Below are positions 33,853 through 41,878 of a stretch of 53,596 nt of DNA, piece after piece. Below the pieces are notes generated by a model. The model was given only the letters and a program-made list of their open reading frames with translations. It did no database searches and was not told the DNA's origin. Location of the stretch: the NCBI GenBank assembly GCA_934675585.1, contig CAKUQY010000012.1, positions 1-53,596 of the forward strand. The letters are read 5' to 3'. Source of the stretch: an uncultured Opitutales bacterium (GTDB taxonomy: Bacteria > Verrucomicrobiota > Verrucomicrobiia > Opitutales > UBA953). Each line of letters begins with the position of its first letter. The first letter of the stretch is position 1. Position numbers and translations under genes: made by a program.

Positions 33853-34461
33853 ATGGAAACGTATAAAATTTCACGCGAATGGATCAACCGCATGGGTTTG
33901 ATTTTGTTTTTCTTTATTGGCTCTGCTGCTTGGTTTTTTTATGACGGCTTAATTGTTTATCCGCGCGACAATGCGATTTTTGAAGCGCGCGAAGCCGTCG
34001 AAAAAGCGTTCCCGCAAGACTCAATCGCGCTCGAAAGCGAATGGCAAAAAATCGCAACCGAAAAAAATTATCCGCTCTCAAAAGACGATTTGCCCGATCA
34101 TTTAAAAAATGTTAACGAACAATTTAAATGGGGTTCGGGACTTTTAATTTTTGCACTTTTGTTTGCGCTTTTTATTGTGCGCGATACGTTCAGAAAAATT
34201 AAAAACGACACCGAAACATTCACCGGCATCACCGCCGTTCCCGCGCCACTTGCCACGCTTACCACGGTTAAATACGCCGATGTCATCGGCATCGACAAAG
34301 CGCGCTGGGACAAAAAAGGCATTGCCAAAATCATTTACAAAATCGCTCCTGACGCGCCACATCAATCGGTTTTAATCGACGATTACAAATACGCGGGCTC
34401 TGAAGCAATTCTCAAACGTTGCGAAAGCATTATCGCTGAAAAAATTGCTACAAAACAATAA
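33853..34461 (+). CDS. Two-helix membrane protein of unknown function
   Basis: The 202-residue protein has two predicted transmembrane segments, MGLILFFFIGSAAWFFYDG (about 15-35) and GSGLLIFALLFALFIV (about 98-115). A charged loop of about 60 residues lies between them. The C-terminal 85 residues form a soluble domain (VKYADVIGIDKARWDKKG, then a stretch of alternating hydrophobic residues), similar in feel to PH-like membrane-associated domains. I do not recognise a family. It ends 1 nt before the radical SAM gene and belongs to the same plus-strand run. Confidence 0.78.
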   Translation: METYKISREWINRMGLILFFFIGSAAWFFYDGLIVYPRDNAIFEAREAVEKAFPQDSIALESEWQKIATEKNYPLSKDDLPDHLKNVNEQFKWGSGLLIFALLFALFIVRDTFRKIKNDTETFTGITAVPAPLATLTTVKYADVIGIDKARWDKKGIAKIIYKIAPDAPHQSVLIDDYKYAGSEAILKRCESIIAEKIATKQ

Positions 34462-34462
34462 A

Positions 34463-35674
34463 ATGAACGCATTCAACATTATGTGCAAGCCGATTGGCGC
34501 GACTTGCAATCTCAACTGCACTTACTGTTATTATCTCGAAAAACAAGCGCTTTACGCGGGAACGCAATTGCCGCGCATGAGCGACGCTTTGCTCGAACAA
34601 TTTATTCGTCAATACATCGAACAACAAGACGCGCCAGTTATTCAATTTGTTTGGCAAGGCGGCGAACCCACGCTGCTCGGCATCGATTTTTTCAAAAAAG
34701 TTTTAGCCCTGCAAAAAAAATATCTCGCGGGAACGCAAAAACAAATTGAAAACGCATTGCAAACCAACGGAACATTGCTCAACGATGAATGGGGCGCATT
34801 TTTGGCAGAAAATAAATTTCTCGTTGGCATCAGCATCGATGGTCCCGAAGCTTGCCACGACGCTAATCGACGTTCCCGCAACGGCGACAAAACTTGGCAC
34901 AAAGTAATGGCGGGCATCGAATTGCTCAAACGCTACGGCGTTGATTTTAATACTCTTACGGTTGTTGGCGAACACAACGTGCATCAACCGCTCGACGTTT
35001 ATGAATTTTTGCGCGAAATCGGTAGCCAATTTATTCAATTTATTCCGTTAGTTGAGCGTCCCGCGGGAACGGCTGATGCGCCGATGCGCTTTGCTCAATC
35101 GCCCGATTTGGCGACGGGAACGCTTGGCGACCCGCTCGTCACGCCGTGGTCGGTCAAGCCCGAAGATTACGGAAAATTTTTGTGTAAAATTTATGACACT
35201 TGGGTCAAGCGCGATGTTGGGCAAACATTTGTGCAAATCTTTGATGTCGCGCTCTGCGCTTGGTGTGGCGTGCCGCCAGGACTTTGCGTTTTTAATGAAA
35301 CTTGCGGACAAGCAATGGCGCTCGAACACAACGGCGACGTTTACGCCTGCGACCATTTTGTTTACCCCAAATACAAACTCGGCAATTTGCTCAACGGCGA
35401 TTCTCTTGGCGCGCTCGCGGGAACGCCCACGATGAAACAATTTGGCGAGCTCAAAAAAAATGCGCTCCCGCGCGTTTGTCGAAAATGCAATGTGCGTTTT
35501 GTTTGCCACGGCGAATGCCCCAAACATCGATTTATGACTTCGATCGACGGCGAGCCCGGTCTCAATTATCTTTGCGCCGCCTACAAAACATTTTTCAATC
35601 ACGTCGCGCCAACGATGAAGCAAATGAAACAGCTCATCGAAGCCGAGCGCGCTCCCGCCGAAATTATGAAATAA
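34463..35674 (+). CDS. Radical SAM/SPASM anaerobic sulfatase-maturating enzyme
   Basis: This enzyme class converts an active-site Cys or Ser of sulfatases to formylglycine under anaerobic conditions. The ATG at 34463 gives 403 residues. The radical SAM cluster is C15-X3-C19-X2-C22 (CNLNCTYCYYLEK), followed by WQGGEPTLLG. The SPASM domain binds two further clusters through CGVPPGLCVFNETCGQAM, EHNGDVYACDHFVYPKYKLGN and CRKCNVRFVCHGECPKHRF, the pattern typical of anSME. No sulfatase gene is in the window, so its substrates are elsewhere in the genome. An anaerobic, glycan- or mucin-using lifestyle is inferred. It ends facing recQ across a shared terminator. Confidence 0.9.
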   Translation: MNAFNIMCKPIGATCNLNCTYCYYLEKQALYAGTQLPRMSDALLEQFIRQYIEQQDAPVIQFVWQGGEPTLLGIDFFKKVLALQKKYLAGTQKQIENALQTNGTLLNDEWGAFLAENKFLVGISIDGPEACHDANRRSRNGDKTWHKVMAGIELLKRYGVDFNTLTVVGEHNVHQPLDVYEFLREIGSQFIQFIPLVERPAGTADAPMRFAQSPDLATGTLGDPLVTPWSVKPEDYGKFLCKIYDTWVKRDVGQTFVQIFDVALCAWCGVPPGLCVFNETCGQAMALEHNGDVYACDHFVYPKYKLGNLLNGDSLGALAGTPTMKQFGELKKNALPRVCRKCNVRFVCHGECPKHRFMTSIDGEPGLNYLCAAYKTFFNHVAPTMKQMKQLIEAERAPAEIMK

Positions 35675-35680
35675 ACTGCG

Positions 35681-35731
35681 CGCGGGAACGCACAAAATAA
35701 AACTCGCGAACGCATAATGCGCGTTCCCGCG
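35681..35731. terminator. Bidirectional terminator from an inverted motif pair
   Basis: Arms CGCGGGAACGC and GCGTTCCCGCG form an 11-bp stem around a 29-nt loop, which itself contains GCGAACGCATAATGCGCGTT. It lies exactly between two convergent genes, the radical SAM gene and recQ. No long T run is present, so termination strength is uncertain. Confidence 0.6.
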
Positions 35732-35733
35732 AA

Positions 35734-37929
35734 TTATTTCTTTTTCCAGCGTTGAGCTTTAATTTTCTTTTGTAGCCATTCTGGCATGTCGGCAAATTCT
35801 CGGGAACTCTTTTTCTTTTTTGTTTTTGCGATCCCGCCGAGCAATGCTTTTTCTTCGCGAGAATAGCGCGGTTTTGCCGTTCCCGCGCCGTGGATGGCTT
35901 GACGCTGACTAACAATTTTAATTGCGCCCGTGTTTTCGGCGGGAACGCTTTTTGTTGCTCGCGGGAACGCCAATTGAATGTTTTCGACGCCACGCATCAC
36001 GCGCGAACCATGCGGCGTTAATTTGCAAAGAAAAAATCCGCCTTCGACAAATTTGCTTTTTTTCTCGACGAGTGCGAGCGAACCTTCGACGATGAGAGAT
36101 TTGGCGACATCTTCGATGTATTCGCGATTTTCGTTGCGCAACAAACCATAAGTTGAAAGTTCATTTTGCCGACTTTCGATAATGGCTTTATTTTTTGAAC
36201 CTTTTAAAACATCGATCACGCGCGTCAGCCCAAAACGCGGTTGCCAATCATCGCGAGCGTTCCCGCGCGTCGATAAACGCGCCACACAACTCAAAATTTT
36301 TTGAACAAAAATTAATTCTTCGGGATCGAGCGCGCGCGGAGTGTTAAGCGTGACGGGAACGTTTTTTTTGCTGGTAATTCCCAAACTTCGGCAAACATCA
36401 CAACGCCCACAAGCGCAAGCCGATTCGTCGCCAAAATAACGCAAAATAGCTTCTTGACGGCAAACATTATCATCAGAAAGCAAGTCGATTAATTTTTGCA
36501 ATTTGTTCAAATCGCGTTCCCGCTTTTCTTTCAATTTATCCCACGAAATTTGCAAATCTTTGGCTTGTAAATCGCTATTAATAATTCGCGTTTCGCGCAC
36601 GCGCATGCCCGGAATCGTAATGCGGTCGATGTAGCCGTAGCGATTTAAAATGCCGACAGCCGTCGAAACCGCCATAGGATTTACTTTGTCGCCTGCGCCG
36701 CGGGAACGCGCAAAACGCGAAGGCGTGCTTTCTAAAAATGCGTAACGATGGCGATCGTCATCGACGGCTTCGGCGATTTGGTCGAGAGAACATTTGACGG
36801 AATTGCCGTTCCCGCAAAGATCTTGCAAAACGCGATAAGTGAGTTGGATAATGCCTTTGCTGGGATTGGCGCCTTCAATAAAAAATGCTTGCGTGCTGGA
36901 ATCGGCGTAATTGTAAAAAAGTTCGCAAATTGCGGGAGCGCCATCGCGACCCGCGCGTCCTGCTTCTTGGTAATACGCTTCGATGCTACCGGGCATTTCG
37001 TAATGAATAACAAAACGAATGTCGCTGCGGTCGATGCCCATGCCAAACGCGTTCGTCGCGACGACAACATCGCTTTCGCCATTCATAAAAGATTCTTGCG
37101 CGCGCGTGCGCTCTTTGTCTGTCAAACCCGCGTGATACATAATAGCGTTCACGCGATTGGCTTTCAAATCTTCAAAAACTTTTTCGACACTTTTGCGCGT
37201 TGAGCAATAGACGATTCCCGTTTTGTAAGTATCGATAACATCGATCATGCGCTGCAATTTTTGTTCGGTAACCTTAGCGTTCCCGCGCGCAGAAAATTTC
37301 AAAACATTAAACGACAAATTTTCGCGGGCAAAACCCGAAATAAAAATTTTTTCATTCTGCAAATGCAATGTCTTACAAATGTCGTCGCGCACTTCAGGTG
37401 TTGCGGTTGCGGTAAATGCGGCGACAACGGGACGCTTTTTGAAATGTTTTAAAACCTCGCCCAAACGCAAATAATCAGGACGAAAATCGTGTCCCCATTG
37501 CGACAAACAGTGCGCCTCGTCGATTGCAAAAAGTGAAACATCGAGCTCTGAAACCAAGCGCACAAAGCGTTCTGCGCGAAAACGTTCGGGCGCGATGTAA
37601 ACGATTTTGTAACGTCCGTCGCGCAAGCCATCAAAAACATCGTTTTGTTCGGCGAGCGTTTGCAAGCCATTTAAACTTGCCGCGGGAACGTCTTTAGCTT
37701 GCAGCGAATCGACCTGATCTTTCATCAACGCAATCAACGGCGAAACCACGATCGTAATGTGCGGGAGCATCATCGCTGGCAATTGATAACACAGCGATTT
37801 TCCGCCGCCTGTTGGCATAATCGCTAACGTGTCGTGCCCTTGCAAAATAGATGTAACGATGCGATCTTGCGGCTGGCGAAATTGCGCAAAACCAAAATAT
37901 TTTTTTAATGCGTCCTCTGGTGTTAGCAT
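35734..37929 (-). CDS. recQ: ATP-dependent DNA helicase RecQ
   Basis: RecQ is a 3'-5' helicase in recombination and fork repair. The 731-residue protein has Walker A MPTGGGKSLCYQ (K44), DEAH box IDEAHCLSQWGHDFRPDY (137-140), motif IV-VI segments including GIVYCSTRKSVE, ATNAFGMGIDRSDIRFVIHYEMP and YYQEAGRAGRDG. The RecQ zinc site is CRQEAILRYFGDESACACGRCDVC split across residues about 490-515. A winged-helix RQC domain follows. There is no clear HRDC domain; instead a Lys-rich tail with KKKKSSREF and ends QRWKKK. The gene converges on the radical SAM gene. ABC transporter genes follow upstream on the same strand. Confidence 0.95.
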   Translation of the reverse strand: MLTPEDALKKYFGFAQFRQPQDRIVTSILQGHDTLAIMPTGGGKSLCYQLPAMMLPHITIVVSPLIALMKDQVDSLQAKDVPAASLNGLQTLAEQNDVFDGLRDGRYKIVYIAPERFRAERFVRLVSELDVSLFAIDEAHCLSQWGHDFRPDYLRLGEVLKHFKKRPVVAAFTATATPEVRDDICKTLHLQNEKIFISGFARENLSFNVLKFSARGNAKVTEQKLQRMIDVIDTYKTGIVYCSTRKSVEKVFEDLKANRVNAIMYHAGLTDKERTRAQESFMNGESDVVVATNAFGMGIDRSDIRFVIHYEMPGSIEAYYQEAGRAGRDGAPAICELFYNYADSSTQAFFIEGANPSKGIIQLTYRVLQDLCGNGNSVKCSLDQIAEAVDDDRHRYAFLESTPSRFARSRGAGDKVNPMAVSTAVGILNRYGYIDRITIPGMRVRETRIINSDLQAKDLQISWDKLKEKRERDLNKLQKLIDLLSDDNVCRQEAILRYFGDESACACGRCDVCRSLGITSKKNVPVTLNTPRALDPEELIFVQKILSCVARLSTRGNARDDWQPRFGLTRVIDVLKGSKNKAIIESRQNELSTYGLLRNENREYIEDVAKSLIVEGSLALVEKKSKFVEGGFFLCKLTPHGSRVMRGVENIQLAFPRATKSVPAENTGAIKIVSQRQAIHGAGTAKPRYSREEKALLGGIAKTKKKKSSREFADMPEWLQKKIKAQRWKKK

Positions 37930-37941
37930 TTTCTCATAAAA

Positions 37942-38730
37942 TTACTCTGCGGGAACGACGCGATAAAATCCATTCACTCGCGTCAATTTTAACGGCACTT
38001 CAAAAAGTTCAGAAAGTGTTTGCGAATCAAGCACTTGCTTGGTCGTTCCCGCGCGCATTACGCGACCATTTTTTAACAAAATTGTTTGTTGCATTTCGGG
38101 AGCGATTTCGTTTAAATTGTGCGTCACCAAAATCACGGTTGTGTTGCCTTCTTGCATAAGTTCCCGCAAGGTTTTTACGTAGAGAATAGACGCTTTTAGG
38201 TCGAGCCCGCTTGTGGGTTCATCGAGAATAAGTGCTTCGGGCTTATTGATAAGTGTGCGCGCGAGCAAGAGTCGGCGTTGTTCGCCCGTTGAACAAGTTG
38301 CAAATTCGCGGGAACGCAAATAATTAACAGCGAGACGCTCCATACATTCGTCCACCAAAACATTTTGCGCTTTTGTCATTTTAACATTTGCGCCCAAGCC
38401 GACAGTGTTAAAAATGCCCGATGCGACGACTTCGCGCCCGAGCATTTCCGGACGAAACAAGCTTTGAAAATCGTTGGAAATAATGCCGAGGCGGGAACGC
38501 AATTCGCGCACGTCCCAAACGCTTTCGCCAAAAATGCGAATTGGTGTTTTGCCAGAATTAAAAATCGGATAAAGTTCGCGCGTTAGCAATTTGAGCAATG
38601 TTGACTTGCCCGCGCCGTTTGGGCCGAGAATGGCGGTATTTTGACCTTGCTCGATGGCGAGCGAAAGTTTATCAAAAATAATCTTTCCACCGCGTGCGGC
38701 AGAAAGATTGTCGAGTTCTAAAATTTTCAT
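37942..38730 (-). CDS. ABC transporter ATP-binding protein
   Basis: The 262-residue single ABC domain has Walker A LGPNGAGKSTLLKLL, a signature CSTGEQRRLLLART (variant of LSGGQ), Walker B ALILDEPTSGLD and the switch His LVTHNLNEI. The ATG at 38730 lies 4 nt after the PH-like gene; the longer frame upstream overlaps that gene and is rejected. The sequence resembles stand-alone ATPases such as the YlmA/ModF group. No permease or binding protein is adjacent, so the transported substrate is unknown. recQ follows 12 nt downstream, suggesting a short operon. Confidence 0.88.
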   Translation of the reverse strand: MKILELDNLSAARGGKIIFDKLSLAIEQGQNTAILGPNGAGKSTLLKLLTRELYPIFNSGKTPIRIFGESVWDVRELRSRLGIISNDFQSLFRPEMLGREVVASGIFNTVGLGANVKMTKAQNVLVDECMERLAVNYLRSREFATCSTGEQRRLLLARTLINKPEALILDEPTSGLDLKASILYVKTLRELMQEGNTTVILVTHNLNEIAPEMQQTILLKNGRVMRAGTTKQVLDSQTLSELFEVPLKLTRVNGFYRVVPAE

Positions 38731-38734
38731 TTTT

Positions 38735-39277
38735 TTATTTATGATGCACAGCCGCGAGAGAAATCGCGCGGGCTTCGACCAGATGGCGGTGCACGTCGGC
38801 GGCGTTTTTAATACCGTAAATGCGCGTGCAGTTGTTCGCATTCGTCATAAATTCGATTGCCCAAATATCGCAAAATTTCATCAGCGGCGTTTGAATAAGC
38901 GAAATACGCGTTACTTGTTCGAGTTCGATTACTTTTTTTGAATAAAAACCGCAATAGACGCGCTCTGCAGAAATCGTGTTCCCGACGCGCGTATATTTCA
39001 CCGATCCCGTGCGCTTCGCCGCGATGTTGGTAGAGATGCGATAAAGCACAAAAAATACGCACAAAGTAAAGATTACCCAAAACCACATCCAAGCATCGCA
39101 AATGCTCAAAATCGAGATCAACGCAATCGTCGTGAGCAACAAAACGGGCCAGAATTGTTGATAATGCACATAGGTCGTCAAGCGATTGGGAGTAATTGGA
39201 TAAACAATTGTCGTCGCATTTTCGGGAACGACGTTTTCGTTTGTTGGTAAATTTTCTTGTGGCGCGCTTTCTTCCAT
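38735..39277 (-). CDS. PH-domain-like membrane protein
   Basis: The 180-residue protein has a short acidic N-terminal tail and two adjacent transmembrane helices (about residues 44-85, including LLLTTIALISILSIC and WFWVIFTLCVFFVLY). A C-terminal beta-rich domain has the bacterial PH (YdbS/YdbT) feel: NTISAERVYCGFYSKKVIELEQVTRISLIQ, shown here in two parts, NTISAERVYCG and KKVIELEQVTRISL, then a pattern near IYGIKNAADVHRHLVEA. Function is unknown. It is translationally close (4 nt) to the ABC ATPase downstream, so it could be a partner in the membrane, which is inference. The ATG at 39277 is chosen as the first Met of the family-like sequence. Confidence 0.72.
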   Translation of the reverse strand: MEESAPQENLPTNENVVPENATTIVYPITPNRLTTYVHYQQFWPVLLLTTIALISILSICDAWMWFWVIFTLCVFFVLYRISTNIAAKRTGSVKYTRVGNTISAERVYCGFYSKKVIELEQVTRISLIQTPLMKFCDIWAIEFMTNANNCTRIYGIKNAADVHRHLVEARAISLAAVHHK

Positions 39278-39483
39278 AAGTCTAATTCTATGCGTTCCCG
39301 CGATTTTTCGCAATTGCAAATCAAGTTAAAAAATCATTACGAATTGACGATGACTATGACCGAGATTGCGATAAGAAATAAAAATGGAGCGGCAAGATGC
39401 CACTCCTCCCAAAAATATTCGCTTCATTCGTTCAATTCGTTGATAAAAATTCCCGCGCCCCATTCCCGCGTTCCCGCGAACTC

Positions 39484-41415
39484 TCAACTCTCAACTAACA
39501 ATGAGATTTCTTCCCAGCGTTCGTAAAGCGCGGCGATTTCGGCTTTGATCGTTTCGTAGCGTTGCATATCGTTTTTGGTAGCATCGCCACGCGTGTAAAA
39601 ATCGGGAGCGCTCATTGCGTTTTCGAGTTCACCTTGCTCGGCTTCAAGTTTAGCAATTTTTTCTTCGACTGCTTTTAATTCTTTGCGCAACGGCGCGAGC
39701 TGACAGGAACGCTCGGCAACGGCTTGGCGACGCGCTTTTTTGGAATTTACTTTTTTGTCTTCGTTGGGCGTTCCCGCGACAATCGGCGTTCCCGCAACGC
39801 TGCTGCGTTCGTCCTTGGTTTTTTCGAGATAATAACTGACGTTCCCGTGAAAAATGCGGATTCCGCCACGACGCACTTCGATTACTTTTGTTACGAGCGG
39901 ATCCAAAAATGCGCGGTCGTGCGAAACAATAACGACCGTTCCCGCGTATTCTTTCAACGCACGGCAAAGCACGTCTTTTGAGCGCATGTCGAGGTGGTTC
40001 GTGGGCTCGTCGAGAATCAAAAAATTAAATGGACGCAACAACATTTTTGCGAGCGCCAAGCGGTTGCGTTCGCCGCCAGAAAGCACGTTCACGGGCTTGA
40101 ACGCGTCTTCGCCACGAAACAAAAATGCGCCGAGCAACGAACGCAATTTAGTGTTGCCCAAACCAACCGCGACATCGTTAACCGTTTCGAGCACGGTTTT
40201 TGTCGGGTCGAGTTCTTTCGCTTGATGTTGCGCAAAATAAGAAATTGCGACGTTGGTTCCCACGGTGCGCGTTCCCGCCGTGAGCGCTTCCTCGCCGGAA
40301 AGCATGCGAATGAGCGTGGATTTTCCCGCGCCGTTTACGCCAACCACCGCGATTCTATCGCCGCGCTCGATGAGCAAATCGACATTTTCAAATACTTTGA
40401 GCGCGCCATAACTTTTCGCGGCATTTTCTAACGCGACCACTTTTTGTCCGCTTTGAATGCTTGGCGGGAACAAGAATTCGATTTCGCTGGTATCTTCTTC
40501 TTCAAAAGTTACGCGTTCCATTTTATTGAGCAATTTAATGCGCGATTGCACTTGCGCGGCTTTGGTGGCTTTGTAGCGAAAACGCTCGATAAAATCTTCG
40601 GTTTTGGCAATTTCGCGCGCTTGGCTTTCGGCGGCGTGGCGCAACGCTTCGCGACGTTCCCGCGCGGTTTTTTCGTAATAAGAATAATTGCCGTTATAAA
40701 TTTCGAGCTTGCCGTTTTCGATGGCGAACGTGCGCGTGCAAAGCGTGTCCAAAAACGCGCGGTCGTGAGAAACGATAACAACACTGCCCGCATAACGATT
40801 CAGCCAATTTTCGAGCCAATCTTGCGATTCGACATCGAGGTGATTGGTGGGTTCGTCGAGCAATAAAATAGAAGGTTCCCGCAACAATAATTTTGCGAGC
40901 GCAATCCGCATTTGCCAGCCGCCCGAAAATTCGCCCGTGTCGCGCTCTAAATCGCTGACTTGAAAGCCCAAGCCCAGCAAAACGCTTTCGATGCGGGAAC
41001 GCATTTTATCGGCTTCGGCGTGTTCTAAACACTCTTCCCATTCGTTAATTAAAGCCAATTTGTCGAGATAATCTTGTGTTCCCGTGGCGAGTGTTTGCAA
41101 TTCGTTTTCGGCTTCAGCGATTTTGTCTTTGAGCGTCAAAATATCATCGAATGCTTTTTCGACTTCGGCGTAAAGCGGCGTTCCCGCGACTTCGAGACCG
41201 TCTTGCGGCAAATAACCAATCGTCGCAGCCTTGGCGGCTGTAATCGTTCCCGCGTCGTAATCGTGAAGTCCCGCAATAATTTTTAGCAATGTGGATTTTC
41301 CCGCGCCATTTGAGCCGACCAAACCAATGCGTTCCCGCGCCTCGATTGTTCCCGTGATACCACGAAACAATTCGCGCGACCCAAAACGCAATTGGATGTC
41401 TTCAAATGTGTACAT
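39484..41415 (-). CDS. ABC-F family ATPase
   Basis: ABC-F proteins are soluble twin-ATPase factors acting on ribosomes (translation factors or antibiotic protection). The ATG at 41415 gives 643 residues. The first domain has VGSNGAGKSTLLKI, FSGGWQMRIALAKLLL and LLLDEPTNHLDVES; the second has VGVNGAGKSTLIRM, LSGGERNRLALAKMLL and LILDEPTNHLDMRS. Between them is the P-site-reaching linker (RFRYKATKAAQVQSRIKLL...). A C-terminal coiled coil runs from about 560 (AVEEKIAKLEAEQGELENA). No transmembrane segments occur. Uup, YheS or EttA subgroup cannot be decided by eye. It is flanked by intergenic heptamer repeats. Confidence 0.93.
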   Translation of the reverse strand: MYTFEDIQLRFGSRELFRGITGTIEARERIGLVGSNGAGKSTLLKIIAGLHDYDAGTITAAKAATIGYLPQDGLEVAGTPLYAEVEKAFDDILTLKDKIAEAENELQTLATGTQDYLDKLALINEWEECLEHAEADKMRSRIESVLLGLGFQVSDLERDTGEFSGGWQMRIALAKLLLREPSILLLDEPTNHLDVESQDWLENWLNRYAGSVVIVSHDRAFLDTLCTRTFAIENGKLEIYNGNYSYYEKTARERREALRHAAESQAREIAKTEDFIERFRYKATKAAQVQSRIKLLNKMERVTFEEEDTSEIEFLFPPSIQSGQKVVALENAAKSYGALKVFENVDLLIERGDRIAVVGVNGAGKSTLIRMLSGEEALTAGTRTVGTNVAISYFAQHQAKELDPTKTVLETVNDVAVGLGNTKLRSLLGAFLFRGEDAFKPVNVLSGGERNRLALAKMLLRPFNFLILDEPTNHLDMRSKDVLCRALKEYAGTVVIVSHDRAFLDPLVTKVIEVRRGGIRIFHGNVSYYLEKTKDERSSVAGTPIVAGTPNEDKKVNSKKARRQAVAERSCQLAPLRKELKAVEEKIAKLEAEQGELENAMSAPDFYTRGDATKNDMQRYETIKAEIAALYERWEEISLLVES

Positions 41416-41878
41416 TGAATATTGATTATGACAAAATAAACAGATTAAATCAAACAACGGTAGCGAATTAATTTTAACGCAAATTACGCGGATTTAACGC
41501 AAATTACGCAAACAGTGGAGGGGGTGGAGTAGAGAATGAGGAGTGTTTTTTTCGACTACGAATTTAACGAAAAGGTGTAGGGTGAAGAGTGGGGAGAGTT
41601 TTGGTCTTGGTTTTAGTCTTTGTTTTAATTAACTTTCAACTCTCAACTTTTAAGTTTCCCCTTCGTTTCCTTTGATTCCTTTGCGGTTTAAAAATAAATC
41701 CGCGCAACCCGCGTTCCCGTCATTCGTGTATTTTGTGAAATTCGTGGTTAACCTTTTTCCTAACCCGCGTTCCCGCGCTTTCTCTCCCCACTCTCCACTC
41801 TCCACTATTCGCCGCAAGCGCAAAAAATTGAGAGCTGAGAAAAAACTCTCAACTCTCAACTATAAACTCTAAACTCTC
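41416..41878. repeat. Intergenic region with short dispersed repeats
   Basis: No gene is seen. The stretch contains ACGCAAATTACGC repeats (41478-41512), a TTTTTTTCGACTACGAATTTAACGAA element related to the GxxExxY flanks (41549-41575), and several runs of CAACTCT/CCACTCT heptamers (41630-41650, 41785-41805, 41845-41876), with two GGGAAC copies. No clear terminator for the autotransporter gene could be found. Confidence 0.5.

Noticed and set aside
38731..38841. N-terminal extension of the ABC ATPase
   Set aside because: It overlaps the end of the PH-like gene and does not resemble any ABC domain start; the ATG at 38730 fits.
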